NCBI RefSeq assembly: GCF_019734885.1
Contig: NZ_JAAXCM010000039.1
Coordinates: forward strand, 1-64,000
DNA length: 64,000 nt
DNA from: Pseudocoprococcus catus
GTDB lineage: Bacteria > Bacillota > Clostridia > Lachnospirales > Lachnospiraceae
Direction: 5' to 3'
Positions within the stretch are counted from its first letter, which is position 1, and each line of letters opens with the position of its first letter. Position numbers and translations under genes: made by a program. The notes beneath the pieces were generated by a model. The model was given only the letters and a program-made list of their open reading frames with translations. It was not told where the DNA came from and ran no database searches. Shown piece by piece: positions 18,226 through 26,965 of the stretch.

Positions 18226-18257
18226 GTTTTCATTTAACGAAAGCCCCTCGGCTTTTT
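18217..18257 (+). terminator. Rho-independent terminator after the cargo gene
   Basis: AGCCGAGAGG (18217-18226) pairs with CCCCTCGGCT (18244-18253), followed by TTTTCTATTT. Confidence 0.7.
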
Positions 18258-18282
18258 CTATTTCTGGAGGTGATTTTATCCA

Positions 18283-19272
18283 TTGAGAACTAACCGACCC
18301 TATGTGCAGATTGACCCAGATGTGCTTGAACGGGTACGCCAGATTGACCTGTTATCATATCTGCGTGAGTTTGAGCCGAGCAATCTTGTTAAGGTCAAAG
18401 GCACAAGCAATGTGTACTGTACCACAGAACACGACAGCTTAAAGATTTCCAACGGTAAATGGTATTGGTGGTCGAGAGGTTTCGGCGGCTATTCTGCCCT
18501 CGATTATCTCATCAAGGTCAAGGAATATGACTTTGTGGAAGCCGTGGAAATTCTCACGGGACAGACGATGGCGGACTGGAAGCCACCCCCTGCTCCCAAG
18601 AAAGATGAACCGAAAGTCCTGCTCCTACCGCACCAAAATAAGGATTGTAACAGAGTGATACAGTATCTTTTCGGGCGTGGTATTGACTATCAACTCATAC
18701 AGGAGTGTATCTCAGACGGTACGCTCTATGAGAGTGCCGATTATCACAATGCTGTTTTTATCGGCAAAGACGAAAGCGGAATACCGAAATATGCCGCCCT
18801 GCGAGGCACTTTCGGCAGCACTTTCAAGCAGGACGCATCGGGCAGCGACAAAAGGTATTCGTTCCGACTTCTGGCAAGAGAGCCGACGGATACCTTGCAT
18901 TTATTTGAAGCCACCATTGATTTACTGTCCTATGCCACTTATCTGAAATGCGAGGGCAAGGACTACAAATCGGAAAGTCTGCTTTCTCTTTCGGGCGTGT
19001 ATCAGCCAAAGAAAGAGATAAAGGACAGCAAAATTCCCATAGCCCTCACAACTTTTTTGAGTGTCAATCCACAAATTAAAACCATCGTTCTGCATCTGGA
19101 TAATGACAAGGTAGGCAGGCTTTGTACTGCCACTTTGAAGGAACTGTTGCAGAAAGACTACAAAATCGTTGATGATCCACCGCCTGTCGGCAAGGACTTC
19201 AACGATTTTTTGTTGTCCTATCTGGAAATTGCAAGACCTATGCCCAAGCGTGAAAGGAGTGATGCCCGTTGA
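18283..19272 (+). CDS. DUF3991/Toprim primase-like protein
   Basis: This 329-residue protein starts at TTG 18283 after GGAGGTG. The N-terminal third has the zinc-finger-free CHC2-like core (YC..EHDSLKIS.GKWYWWSRGFGG), typical of DUF3991. The second half is a Toprim-like domain with LFEATIDLLSYA for the Glu strand and VLHLDNDKVG for the acidic pair. Such proteins accompany relaxases in Firmicutes ICEs and probably prime or process DNA during transfer or rolling-circle replication. Family membership rests on motif memory; activity is inferred. Confidence 0.75.
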   Translation: MRTNRPYVQIDPDVLERVRQIDLLSYLREFEPSNLVKVKGTSNVYCTTEHDSLKISNGKWYWWSRGFGGYSALDYLIKVKEYDFVEAVEILTGQTMADWKPPPAPKKDEPKVLLLPHQNKDCNRVIQYLFGRGIDYQLIQECISDGTLYESADYHNAVFIGKDESGIPKYAALRGTFGSTFKQDASGSDKRYSFRLLAREPTDTLHLFEATIDLLSYATYLKCEGKDYKSESLLSLSGVYQPKKEIKDSKIPIALTTFLSVNPQIKTIVLHLDNDKVGRLCTATLKELLQKDYKIVDDPPPVGKDFNDFLLSYLEIARPMPKRERSDAR

Positions 19273-19346
19273 TTGTGTAGTAGATTCTCACCAGAAAGAC
19301 ACCGAAACCAAATCAAAATTTAGTGCTGAAAGCGAGGAATGAACCA

Positions 19347-19640
19347 TTGAAAAAGTATGATGTAACCCTTACCGCCCATTATCAAAAGACCGTTTCCGTC
19401 TATGCGGAAAGCCTCGAACAGGCAAAGGAAAAGACAAAAATTATCCTGTTCGATACCGACCTTATCAACTTTACCGATGATGATTTTGTCTGCGGCGAAG
19501 CCGATATTACCGAGCAGAGCGAGGACGGTCTTGATGGTGCGGGTGAGAATATATTACAGGAAAATGAGGATTGCTCGGACTGTCCGTACTTCTGCCCCGT
19601 GTGTGGTGAGTGTATGTATGAGGACGACTGCGAAGAATGA
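19347..19640 (+). CDS. DpnD/PcfM-like small protein with Cys-rich tail
   Basis: TTG 19347 lies nine bases after GCGAGG and gives 97 residues; an earlier GTG (19323) precedes the ribosome site. Residues 1-60 form a YDVTLTAHY...AESLEQAKEK pattern like DpnD/PcfM proteins of conjugative plasmids. The tail is acidic and Cys-rich (CSDCPYFCPVCGECMYEDDC) and could bind zinc or iron. It lies just before the putative origin of transfer, so a role in DNA processing is plausible. Confidence 0.6.
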   Translation: MKKYDVTLTAHYQKTVSVYAESLEQAKEKTKIILFDTDLINFTDDDFVCGEADITEQSEDGLDGAGENILQENEDCSDCPYFCPVCGECMYEDDCEE

Positions 19641-19650
19641 GATGTCTTAC

Positions 19651-19712
19651 CAAGCACTGAATTTGGTTAGCCAAATTCGCTTGTTAGGGGTCAGCCCCTA
19701 ATACCCCGTGAG
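19651..19712 (+). other. Candidate origin of transfer (oriT)
   Basis: GAATTTGG/CCAAATTC (19659-19666 and 19671-19678, 4-base loop) is followed five bases later by TTAGGGG/CCCCTAA (19684-19690 and 19695-19701, 4-base loop), then TACCCCGTG. Two hairpins beside a conserved C-rich stretch, immediately upstream of mobC and the relaxase, are the usual layout of MOB_P-type oriT sites. The nick position is not assigned. Confidence 0.55.
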
Positions 19713-19731
19713 AACAGAAAGGAGTTCAAGA

Positions 19732-19884
19732 ATGAGTGAGTTCTTATTTTTCATTATCGGCACAATGCTCGGCGGTCTGTTCGGCGTTGTGTGTATGTGC
19801 TGCTTGCAGATAAACAGACTTTCCGAGAGAAAGGAAGAGGACAATGCGAAAAAGAAATGTGCAGATACTTTTCCGTCTGACTGA
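19732..19884 (+). CDS. DUF3789-like single-pass membrane protein (50 aa)
   Basis: ATG 19732 follows AAAGGAG. The product has an N-terminal MSEFLFFIIG and a hydrophobic helix to about residue 24 containing a Cys pair, then a CLQINRLSERKEE motif and a polar tail. This is the pattern of DUF3789, a short membrane protein placed between oriT and mobC in Tn1549-like elements. It overlaps mobC by 41 bases in another frame, implying coupled translation. Its role is unknown. Confidence 0.65.
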   Translation: MSEFLFFIIGTMLGGLFGVVCMCCLQINRLSERKEEDNAKKKCADTFPSD

Positions 19885-20173
19885 GGAGGAAGCCGAACAC
19901 CTTAATGAGCTTGTGCGGAAATCGGGTCGCTCAAAAGAAGCCTTTTTAAGAGAAATGGTAAGGGGCTATCAGCTCTGCGAAAAGCCCGACCCAGAGTTCT
20001 ATAAAATGATGCGTGAGCTGTCCGCCATTGGAAACCGTATCAATCAGCTTGCGGTTAAGGCAAACGCCCTCGGCTTTGTGGATACCCCGATGCTCCGTGA
20101 GGAAGCAAGGAAGTGGCACGAATTTCAGATTGATATTCGCAAAAGGTATCTGCTTCCACGCAGGTCATCGTGA
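19844..20173 (+). CDS. mobC: MobC-like relaxosome accessory protein
   Basis: This 109-residue protein has a ribbon-helix-helix N-terminus (VQILFRLTEEEAEHLNELV, then SGRSKEAFLREMV). The helical second half contains ELSAIGNRINQLAVKAN, the usual MobC signature. MobC proteins bind oriT as dimers and help the relaxase melt and nick DNA. It starts inside the DUF3789-like gene and its stop overlaps the relaxase start, so the three genes form one translational unit downstream of the candidate oriT. Confidence 0.85.
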   Translation: MRKRNVQILFRLTEEEAEHLNELVRKSGRSKEAFLREMVRGYQLCEKPDPEFYKMMRELSAIGNRINQLAVKANALGFVDTPMLREEARKWHEFQIDIRKRYLLPRRSS

Positions 20174-21585
20174 TGGCGGTCTGCGAGATATGGGATGTGC
20201 GTGGCAGGCTCGACCATCCAATCGACTATGCCGAAAATCCTGCAAAGACCGCCAATCCCAAATACACCGAAGCCGACCTGCAGGCGATGGTCGATGTAAT
20301 GGAGTACGCTACTAATAAGAATAAGACCGAGCAGCGTTTCTTTGTCACAGGTGTAAATTGTGACCCGACCACCGCCAGAGATGAAATGATGATTGCCAAA
20401 GCGGGATGGAGCGACACGAGTGAGATTGTCTGCTATCACGGCTTCCAGAGCTTCAAGCACGGTGAGGTTACGCCAGAGCAGGCACACGAGGTCGGCGTTA
20501 AACTTGCCGAGCGAATGTGGGGCGACAGATTTCAAGTCATCGTTGCCACCCACCTAAATACCGACTGCCTGCATAATCACTTTGTTGTGAACTCTGTTTC
20601 TTTTGCGGACGGTATGCACTACCACGACAACAAAGCAAATCTGCGGCTGCTCCGTCAGCGTTCCGATGAGCTTTGCCGTGAGTATGCCCTGTCTGTCATC
20701 GAACACCCAAGCGGCAAGAAAAAGCCCTACGCCCTTTACCAAGCCGAAAAGCAGGGGCGACCCACGAGGGATAATGTTGCCAGACAAGCGGTGGATGAAG
20801 CTATCAGCAAATCATTCACGCTGAAAGACTTTGACCGCCAGTTGACAGAAATGGGTTACCGCATAAACTTTGACCCCAACCGCAAGTATTGGACGATTAT
20901 CGGTAAGGGCTGGCAAAGACCCAAGCGGCTTTATAAGCTCGGAGAGGAATACACCAATGACAGGATTATGGAGCGTATCAGCGAAAATTCCTATGCGGTC
21001 AAATTCCAGAGCTTCTCAGAGCCACAGCCACAGGTTAAGGTCTATCGGGTCAAAGGCTCTTTGAAGAACGCCAAGAAAATCGGTGGCTTGCGTGGGCTGT
21101 ATCTCCATTACTGCTACAAGCTCGGTATCCTGCCGAAAGGCAGAAAACAAAATTATGCACGGCTTCATTATCTTTTAAAGGACGACCTTATGAAGATGGA
21201 AGCCATCACACAGGAAACGAGGCTACTTTGCCGCAATCACATTGATACGGCGGAGCAGCTTTGTTCATATAAAGGCTCTCTGAAAACGGAGATGTCTGCC
21301 CTGCTTCAGAAGAGAAAGAAGCTTTACTCTAAATCCCGCAGAACAAGCGGCGAAGAAAAGGAAGCAGTCAAGGCAGAGCTTTCCGATATTTCGGGGCGGC
21401 TGAAAATTATCCGAAAGGAGGTCAGACTGTGCGAGGGCATTTCCGCCCGTAGTGATACCCTCAAGGAAAAATTGCAGACGATACGGGCAGACGAACACGA
21501 ACAGCAAAGAAAGGAGCTGATGAAGAATGAACACAGGCGGCGAAGCGGCAGAACAAATCGTCCGAATGAGCTTGGAGGGCTTTGA
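20170..21585 (+). CDS. MobA/VirD2-type relaxase
   Basis: This 471-residue MOB_P relaxase nicks oriT and pilots the strand into the recipient. Motif III, HLNTDCLHNHFVVNS (about residues 126-140), supplies the metal-binding histidines. The N-terminal region around residues 60-95 (GWS...CYHGFQSF) is typical of the family, and the likely catalytic tyrosine is near the start of the protein or in YATNK. The C-terminal third is basic coiled coil. The start is GTG 20170 or ATG 20173, both overlapping the mobC stop. It overlaps pcfB by 59 bases. Length and motifs look intact. Confidence 0.88.
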   Translation: MMAVCEIWDVRGRLDHPIDYAENPAKTANPKYTEADLQAMVDVMEYATNKNKTEQRFFVTGVNCDPTTARDEMMIAKAGWSDTSEIVCYHGFQSFKHGEVTPEQAHEVGVKLAERMWGDRFQVIVATHLNTDCLHNHFVVNSVSFADGMHYHDNKANLRLLRQRSDELCREYALSVIEHPSGKKKPYALYQAEKQGRPTRDNVARQAVDEAISKSFTLKDFDRQLTEMGYRINFDPNRKYWTIIGKGWQRPKRLYKLGEEYTNDRIMERISENSYAVKFQSFSEPQPQVKVYRVKGSLKNAKKIGGLRGLYLHYCYKLGILPKGRKQNYARLHYLLKDDLMKMEAITQETRLLCRNHIDTAEQLCSYKGSLKTEMSALLQKRKKLYSKSRRTSGEEKEAVKAELSDISGRLKIIRKEVRLCEGISARSDTLKEKLQTIRADEHEQQRKELMKNEHRRRSGRTNRPNELGGL

Positions 21586-22339
21586 GGTCGCTGCCAAAAT
21601 TACAGGTGCAGGTGCGAAGAACATCGCTATCCTGTTGTATTCCATTCTTAAAGAAGAAAAGAAAACCAAAGGCAAAGCAAGGCTGACAAGTATGCTCCGT
21701 TCTGGTAAGGAACTGAAAGTCTTTACCGTCAAAAGCGGCGACTTGAAAAAGTTCACTCAGGAAGCGAAAAAATACGGTGTGCTTTATTGCGTCCTCACGG
21801 ACAGGAAAAACAAAGACCCCAATGCAGAGGTCGATGTCATCGCCCGTGCCGAAGACGCATCGAAAATCAGTCGTATCGTGGAACGCTTTAATCTTGCTTC
21901 GGTGGATACCGCTTCTATTGTGACGGAAGCCGAGAAATCCAAAGATGCAAAGGACGGTCAGCCAGAGCCAGAGATTGGTGTGCAGGAAAAGGCGGAGAAA
22001 GACAAGCTGCTTGACGAGCTTATGGGCAAGCCCATCCAGAAGGAGGAAAACGCCCCAAACCCCTCGGTGGCAAAGACAGAAAAATCCCCTCAGTCCGAGC
22101 CTACCTCAGAGCAGCCAAAGAAGTTCGCAGAGGGGGCTACTATGACTAAGGAGAAACCTTCTGTCAGAGAGGAACTGCGGAAAATCAAGGAGAGCCGCAA
22201 GGAGCAGGAAGCAGAGATTGGCACTTCCGCCCTGGACAAAAGCGGAGCTTCCGACAGGGCGAAAAGTGCTAACGGGAAAACGGAGCATAAACAGCCCCAG
22301 AGAAAGAAAAAGAAACCAAAATCCAAAGAAACGAGGTAA
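21527..22339 (+). CDS. pcfB: PcfB family protein (DUF3801)
   Basis: ATG 21527 follows AAAGGAG inside the relaxase end. Residues 1-135 match PcfB/DUF3801: EAAEQIVRMSLEGFEVAAKI, then a compact alpha/beta region with GVLYCVLTDRK. The rest is a long Lys/Glu/Pro-rich disordered tail to residue 270. PcfB of plasmid pCF10 family elements links the relaxosome to the coupling protein. The neighbours here, relaxase upstream and T4CP downstream, fit that job. Confidence 0.8.
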   Translation: MNTGGEAAEQIVRMSLEGFEVAAKITGAGAKNIAILLYSILKEEKKTKGKARLTSMLRSGKELKVFTVKSGDLKKFTQEAKKYGVLYCVLTDRKNKDPNAEVDVIARAEDASKISRIVERFNLASVDTASIVTEAEKSKDAKDGQPEPEIGVQEKAEKDKLLDELMGKPIQKEENAPNPSVAKTEKSPQSEPTSEQPKKFAEGATMTKEKPSVREELRKIKESRKEQEAEIGTSALDKSGASDRAKSANGKTEHKQPQRKKKKPKSKETR

Positions 22340-22345
22340 ACAGCT

Positions 22346-23209
22346 ATGAGTATTTATGATGTATTCAGCGGCGGCAACAGACCTTTTGATAAAGAGGAAT
22401 GGGCTGCCGCAAAGCAGGCACAGCGGAAAGAAGCCTATGAGCTGATTGACAATACCTGCTTTGAAATGATGGCAAGCGGCGACAGCTTCCGTCAGTATCT
22501 TGATGTGCAGGGTCGCTTTGACCGTTACTCCGTGGCTAACGCTATTCTGGTGTCAGCACAGATGCCCGAAGCAACGCAGCTTAAAGAGTACAGCAAATGG
22601 AAAGCGAGCCGTGTCTATGTGAACAAGGATGCACAAAAAATCATTATTCTTGAGCCGAGCAAGGAATACACCCGTGAGGACGGGACAAAGGGTATCTCCT
22701 ACAATGCCAAAGTGGTTTATGACATTTCTGAAACCTCGGCAAAGGACAGGCAGCAGGAACAGGAGCCGAAATCCATGCGTGAGCTTGTGTCGGCTCTGAT
22801 TGATGCAAGCCCTGTACCCTGTGTTCCTGTCGATGAGCTTGAACTGCCTGCCTATTATGACAGCTCTCAGCAGACCATTTTTGTCAAGAAGGGGCTTTCC
22901 GAGGAAGTGCTGTTCGTGAGTATGGCAAAAGAAGTGTCGGCGGCGGTCTATGACTTTAAGTACAACGAGAGCCGTGATGTTTCCGATTTCAACTCCTTCT
23001 GCGTTGCCTATATGGTAAGCTCTCGTTACGGCGTGGATACCAGAGGTTTTGACTTTTCCAGACTTCCCAGAGAGTATGCGGAAATGGATACGCAGGCGTT
23101 CAAAGGAGAGCTTGGCACGATGCGTGATGTTCTGGGCGAAATCCAGAGCGATATGTATAAGAGTATGGAGAAGAACAAGCCTGCAAAGAACAAAGAGCAG
23201 GAACGCTAA
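22346..23209 (+). CDS. ArdC N-terminal-like single-strand DNA-binding protein
   Basis: This 287-residue protein begins with a short head. The ArdC-like pattern follows: a region around RFDRYSVANAILVSAQMPEA, a Trp-Lys step, and then KIIILEPSKEY. ArdC proteins bind ssDNA and protect incoming element DNA from restriction. The second half (residues 135-260) resembles the metallopeptidase-like half of ArdC in layout (FVSMAKEVSAAVYDF), but an HExxH motif is not visible, so catalysis is unlikely. It lies between pcfB and the coupling protein. Confidence 0.65.
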   Translation: MSIYDVFSGGNRPFDKEEWAAAKQAQRKEAYELIDNTCFEMMASGDSFRQYLDVQGRFDRYSVANAILVSAQMPEATQLKEYSKWKASRVYVNKDAQKIIILEPSKEYTREDGTKGISYNAKVVYDISETSAKDRQQEQEPKSMRELVSALIDASPVPCVPVDELELPAYYDSSQQTIFVKKGLSEEVLFVSMAKEVSAAVYDFKYNESRDVSDFNSFCVAYMVSSRYGVDTRGFDFSRLPREYAEMDTQAFKGELGTMRDVLGEIQSDMYKSMEKNKPAKNKEQER

Positions 23210-23224
23210 TCGGAGGTGCAGACT

Positions 23225-23422
23225 ATGAGAGAGGAACGATACCATATCGCACTTGATAAGTACGATAAGAATATCGTCATCAACGCCTTAAACACCCTGC
23301 GTACAAGGCAGTTACAGGAGGAACGCCCCACCGAGCCTGTTGACGAGCTGATAAGTAAGGTGGCACACGCTCCGACAAAAAAGGTTAAGGTCGTGCATTG
23401 CAGGTGTAATGAGGAACGATGA
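23225..23422 (+). CDS. Small conserved ICE protein, paralogue of the protein at 540
   Basis: ATG 23225 lies eight bases after GGAGG. The 65-residue product shares MRE..., YDKNI.INAL, DELI.KV.HAPTKK with the 59-residue protein near the left end. A small CRCNEER tail overlaps the coupling-protein start. Duplication of this gene within one element suggests two related adaptors. The function is unknown. Confidence 0.65.
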   Translation: MREERYHIALDKYDKNIVINALNTLRTRQLQEERPTEPVDELISKVAHAPTKKVKVVHCRCNEER

Positions 23423-25199
23423 CCAGAAAACGAGCCTAATCCTTACTGTTTGCGGCATACTTCCTGTTGTATGGCTTGCCCTGCTGACAGCACCCTATGT
23501 CAGCGGCGGTCTTGTAGAGATTATCCGAGGTATACCCGTGGCGATGGGCAATCCGCTTGAAATAACGATGTGTGAGGACAGCGTAAAGACTGTCCTTATT
23601 TTTTTGCTTGCCTACGCTATGGGCATCGGAGTTTATTTCTCTACACGCAGGAATTACCGCAGGCGTGAGGAACACGGCTCTGCGAAATGGGGCAACGCAG
23701 GTGCTTTGAATAAGAAGTACCGAGATAAAGACCCGTCAGCTAATAAGCTCTTGACCCAGAATGTCCGTATCGGGTTGGACGGGAAAAAGCACCGCAGGAA
23801 TCTGAACATTTTAGTATGTGGTGGCTCTGGTGCGGGTAAAACAAGGTTTTTCTGCAAGCCAAATGCTATGCAGTGCAACACATCTTTTGTAATACTCGAT
23901 CCAAAGGGCGAAATCGTCCGTGACATCGGCGGTCTGTTGGAAAATAAAGGCTATGAGGTGCGTGTACTTGACCTTATCAATATGCACCGCAGTCATTGTT
24001 ACAATCCTTTTGTCTATCTGCGGAACGATAACGATGTTCAGAGGTTGGTAACAAATTTGTTTAAAGCGACCACGCCGAAAGGCTCACAGTCGCAAGACCC
24101 GTTCTGGGATACGGCGGCAAGTATGCTGCTTCTGGCTCTGGTGTTCTATCTGAAATATGAAGCACCGTCAGACGAGCAGAATTTCCCGATGGTTATGGAG
24201 CTGCTCCGTGCAGGCGAAGTCCGAGAGGACGATGACAGCTATGTAAGCCCTCTGGACGAGCTGTTTGACCGTCTGGAAATGGTAAACCCAGAGCATATCG
24301 CCCTCAAGTATTACAGGGATTACCACTCTGGTAGTGCAAAGACCTTAAAGAGTATCCAGATAACCCTTGCCGCAAGGCTTGAAAAATTCAATCTGGAGAG
24401 CCTTGCAGGGCTTACCGCCACCGATGAGCTTGACCTGCCAAGTCTGGGAGAAAAGAAGGTCGCTCTGTTCGCTCTGATACCAGACAACGACACGAGCTTT
24501 AATTTCCTTGTCAGTATCCTTTATACCCAGCTCTTTCAGCAGCTTTTTTATCTTGCAGACCACAAGTACGGCGGAAGCCTGCCTGTGCATTGCCATTTTA
24601 TAATGGACGAATTTGCGAATGTTTCATTGCCTGATGACTTTGATAAAATCCTGTCTGTTATGCGTTCCAGAGGGGTATCGGTATCCATTATCCTGCAAAA
24701 TCTGGCACAGCTCAAAGCCCTTTTTGAAAAGCAATGGGAAAGCATTGTCGGCAACTGCGATGAGTTTCTGTATTTGGGCGGCAACGAGCAAAGCACCCAC
24801 AAATATGTGTCAGAACTTTTGGGCAAGGAAACCATTGATACCAACACCTACGGGAAAAGCTCTGGGCGGAGTGGTAACTATTCAACAAATTATCAGATTT
24901 CGGGGCGTGAGCTGATGACCCCAGACGAAGTGCGTATGCTTGATAACCGATACGCACTTCTTTTTGTGCGTGGAGAACGCCCCGTTATGGACTTCAAGTA
25001 TGACATCTTGAAGCACCCGAATGTGAAGCTGACGGCTGACGGAGGGCAACCGCCGTATATCCACGGAGAGCCTACGCAGGCTGTCGCAACTCTTGTGTTT
25101 GACAGTGATATTCCAGATAACGCCGTGAGCGTGACAGCTGTCAGCACTTCCTATGAGCTTCTGTCCGATGAGGACTTGGAAGAAATATTCAATTTATAA
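23409..25199 (+). CDS. VirD4/TraG-type conjugative coupling protein
   Basis: This 596-residue T4CP has two N-terminal transmembrane helices (about residues 10-32 and 58-78). Walker A is GGSGAGKT (about 138-145), and an ILDPKGEI strand follows. Walker B is FIMDEFANV (about 396-404), followed by QNLAQLKALF and a glycine-rich sensor region. It recruits the relaxase-DNA complex to the secretion channel and pumps DNA using ATP. The start overlaps the upstream small gene by 14 bases. Size and motifs are complete. Confidence 0.92.
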   Translation: MRNDDQKTSLILTVCGILPVVWLALLTAPYVSGGLVEIIRGIPVAMGNPLEITMCEDSVKTVLIFLLAYAMGIGVYFSTRRNYRRREEHGSAKWGNAGALNKKYRDKDPSANKLLTQNVRIGLDGKKHRRNLNILVCGGSGAGKTRFFCKPNAMQCNTSFVILDPKGEIVRDIGGLLENKGYEVRVLDLINMHRSHCYNPFVYLRNDNDVQRLVTNLFKATTPKGSQSQDPFWDTAASMLLLALVFYLKYEAPSDEQNFPMVMELLRAGEVREDDDSYVSPLDELFDRLEMVNPEHIALKYYRDYHSGSAKTLKSIQITLAARLEKFNLESLAGLTATDELDLPSLGEKKVALFALIPDNDTSFNFLVSILYTQLFQQLFYLADHKYGGSLPVHCHFIMDEFANVSLPDDFDKILSVMRSRGVSVSIILQNLAQLKALFEKQWESIVGNCDEFLYLGGNEQSTHKYVSELLGKETIDTNTYGKSSGRSGNYSTNYQISGRELMTPDEVRMLDNRYALLFVRGERPVMDFKYDILKHPNVKLTADGGQPPYIHGEPTQAVATLVFDSDIPDNAVSVTAVSTSYELLSDEDLEEIFNL

Positions 25200-25213
25200 G
25201 GAGGATTTACTCT

Positions 25214-25570
25214 ATGAAACTTTTTAAGAAGAATGAGAACAAGAAAACCACGAAGCTGCCGATGACTGGAAAGGTTAAGAAAGGCTTCCGCTATTACTGT
25301 ATGGCTGTTATGGCAATGACATTTGTGCTTGGTACTTCCGTAACCGCCTTTGCTGCCAATGACCCCATTCAGGTAGTCAACAATCTGTCCGATTTCATTT
25401 TCGGTCTGGTGAGGGCTGTTGGTATGATTATGCTCGGCTTTGGTATCGTGCAGATTGGTCTTTCCCTCAAATCCCACGACCCGTCCCAGAGGGCTAACGG
25501 CTTTTTGACCCTTGCAGGCGGCGTTGTCATTACCTTCGCAAAGGAAATCTTGACTCTTATCACAGGCTAA
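25214..25570 (+). CDS. Maff2-family membrane protein
   Basis: The 118-residue product has a basic head and a first hydrophobic helix ending TAFAAND (possible signal cleavage). Two further hydrophobic segments surround a SLKSHDPSQRANG loop, the hallmark of Maff2 mobile-element proteins. The topology resembles VirB2-type pilins or small channel subunits. It sits between the coupling protein and the VirB6-like gene. A 13-bp hairpin separates it from the next gene and may let it be made in larger amounts. Confidence 0.8.
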   Translation: MKLFKKNENKKTTKLPMTGKVKKGFRYYCMAVMAMTFVLGTSVTAFAANDPIQVVNNLSDFIFGLVRAVGMIMLGFGIVQIGLSLKSHDPSQRANGFLTLAGGVVITFAKEILTLITG

Positions 25571-25590
25571 GATAACAGACTGACACAAAA

Positions 25591-25638
25591 AGATAACGGG
25601 AGCAGATCCGCCGAGTGCGGAACTCGCTCCCGTTATCT
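25591..25638 (+). other. Intercistronic hairpin between maff2 and trbL-like genes
   Basis: AGATAACGGGAGC (25591-25603) pairs perfectly with GCTCCCGTTATCT (25626-25638). No T-run follows, so it is more likely an mRNA-stabilising or processing hairpin than a terminator. Confidence 0.55.
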
Positions 25639-25661
25639 AATATCATCAAGGAGGTGGTCAA

Positions 25662-26498
25662 ATGTCTGATAACTGGGTGGTACAGAATTTAGAGAACGCC
25701 CTAAACACTTGGAATGAGAAATTAGCCGAGATATGGCAGCTCATTACTCAATCCCCAGAGAATTTTAAGGGCGGCACGATATGGAATGTCATCGTGGATA
25801 TTCACGGTGCGGTGCAGGCTATTGGACTTGCCCTGCTCGTGCTGTTCTTTGTTGTGGGTGTGATGCGTACCTGCGGAAATTTTGCAGAAGTCAAGCGACC
25901 AGAGCAGGCTTTGAAGCTGTTTATCCGCTTTGCCATTGCCAAAGGTGCAGTGACCTACGGATTAGAACTGATGATGGCACTGTTTAAGATTGTGCAGGGT
26001 ATGATTTCCACGATTATGAATGCCGCAGGATTTGGCTCGGCACAGCAGACGGTGTTGCCGCAGGAAATCGTGACAGCCGTTGAAGATTGCGGATTTTTTG
26101 AGAGTATCCCGCTATGGGCGGTCACGCTGATAGGCGGACTGTTTATTACGGTGCTGTCATTCATAATGATTATGTCGGTATATGGCAGGTTTTTCAAGCT
26201 GTATATCTATACTGCCATAGCACCCGTACCCCTTTCCGCTTTTGCGGGAGAGCCGAGCCAAAGCGTCGGCAAGAGCTTCATTAAGAGCTATGCCGCTGTA
26301 TGTCTTGAAGGTGCGGTTATCGTGCTTGCCTGCATTATCTTTTCCCTATTTGCTTCTTCTCCGCCTGTGGTCAATCCCGATGCGGCGGCGGTTACAATGG
26401 TATGGAGCTATATCGGGGAACTTGTGTTCAATATGCTCGTCCTTGTCGGTGCGGTCAAAATGGCAGACCGTGTTGTAAGAGAAATGATGGGCTTGTAA
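25662..26498 (+). CDS. VirB6/TrbL-like conjugal channel membrane protein
   Basis: The 278-residue product has about six hydrophobic helices (near residues 50-68, 90-110, 150-172, 178-195, 212-232 and 250-268). An amphipathic start and the motif YTAIAPVPLSAFAGEP between helices 4 and 5 match TrbL/VirB6-like proteins of Gram-positive ICEs. These form the inner-membrane part of the transfer channel. The ATG at 25662 follows AAGGAGGTGG. Gene order with PrgI and VirB4 is standard. Confidence 0.8.
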   Translation: MSDNWVVQNLENALNTWNEKLAEIWQLITQSPENFKGGTIWNVIVDIHGAVQAIGLALLVLFFVVGVMRTCGNFAEVKRPEQALKLFIRFAIAKGAVTYGLELMMALFKIVQGMISTIMNAAGFGSAQQTVLPQEIVTAVEDCGFFESIPLWAVTLIGGLFITVLSFIMIMSVYGRFFKLYIYTAIAPVPLSAFAGEPSQSVGKSFIKSYAAVCLEGAVIVLACIIFSLFASSPPVVNPDAAAVTMVWSYIGELVFNMLVLVGAVKMADRVVREMMGL

Positions 26499-26512
26499 GG
26501 GAGGTGCTATGA

Positions 26513-26965
26513 TTGGAAGTAAAGATAAATAAGGAAATCCGTAATTATACGGAGAGTATGTTTTTTGGACTGTCACTCAGACAGTTCATTTTTTCTGTCC
26601 TTGCCTGCGGCGTGGCGATGGGTTTGTATTTTCTTCTCCGTCCACGGTTTGGAACGGAAACACTCAGTTGGGTTTGTATCTTAGGTGCATTCCCCTTTGC
26701 GGCTATGGGCTTTATCAAATACAACGGTATGACCGCAGAGCAGTTTGTCTGGGCGTGGCTTAAATCAGAATTTCTGATGCCGAAAAAGCTGATGTTCCTG
26801 CCAGATAATCTTTATTATGAAACGGTGAAGCCAACCATTGAAGCCTATGAAAAAGGGTTGACGACAGTACGGAAAAAGCAGAAAGGCAGGACACCAAAAC
26901 CAAAGAAATCGAAAAAGAAAAAAGCGAAATGCAGCAAGGAGGTAAACAATGCTGAGAACTCTTAA
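26513..26965 (+). CDS. PrgI-family (VirB3-like) protein
   Basis: It starts at TTG 26513 after GGAGGTGCTATGA. The product is 150 residues: a short soluble start with IRNYTESMFFGLSLRQF, two transmembrane helices (about 25-45 and 50-68), and a basic tail of Lys/Pro repeats after YETVKPTIEAYEK. PrgI proteins are VirB3-like and usually pair with VirB4 ATPase, whose start here overlaps by 17 bases. Confidence 0.82.
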   Translation: MEVKINKEIRNYTESMFFGLSLRQFIFSVLACGVAMGLYFLLRPRFGTETLSWVCILGAFPFAAMGFIKYNGMTAEQFVWAWLKSEFLMPKKLMFLPDNLYYETVKPTIEAYEKGLTTVRKKQKGRTPKPKKSKKKKAKCSKEVNNAENS

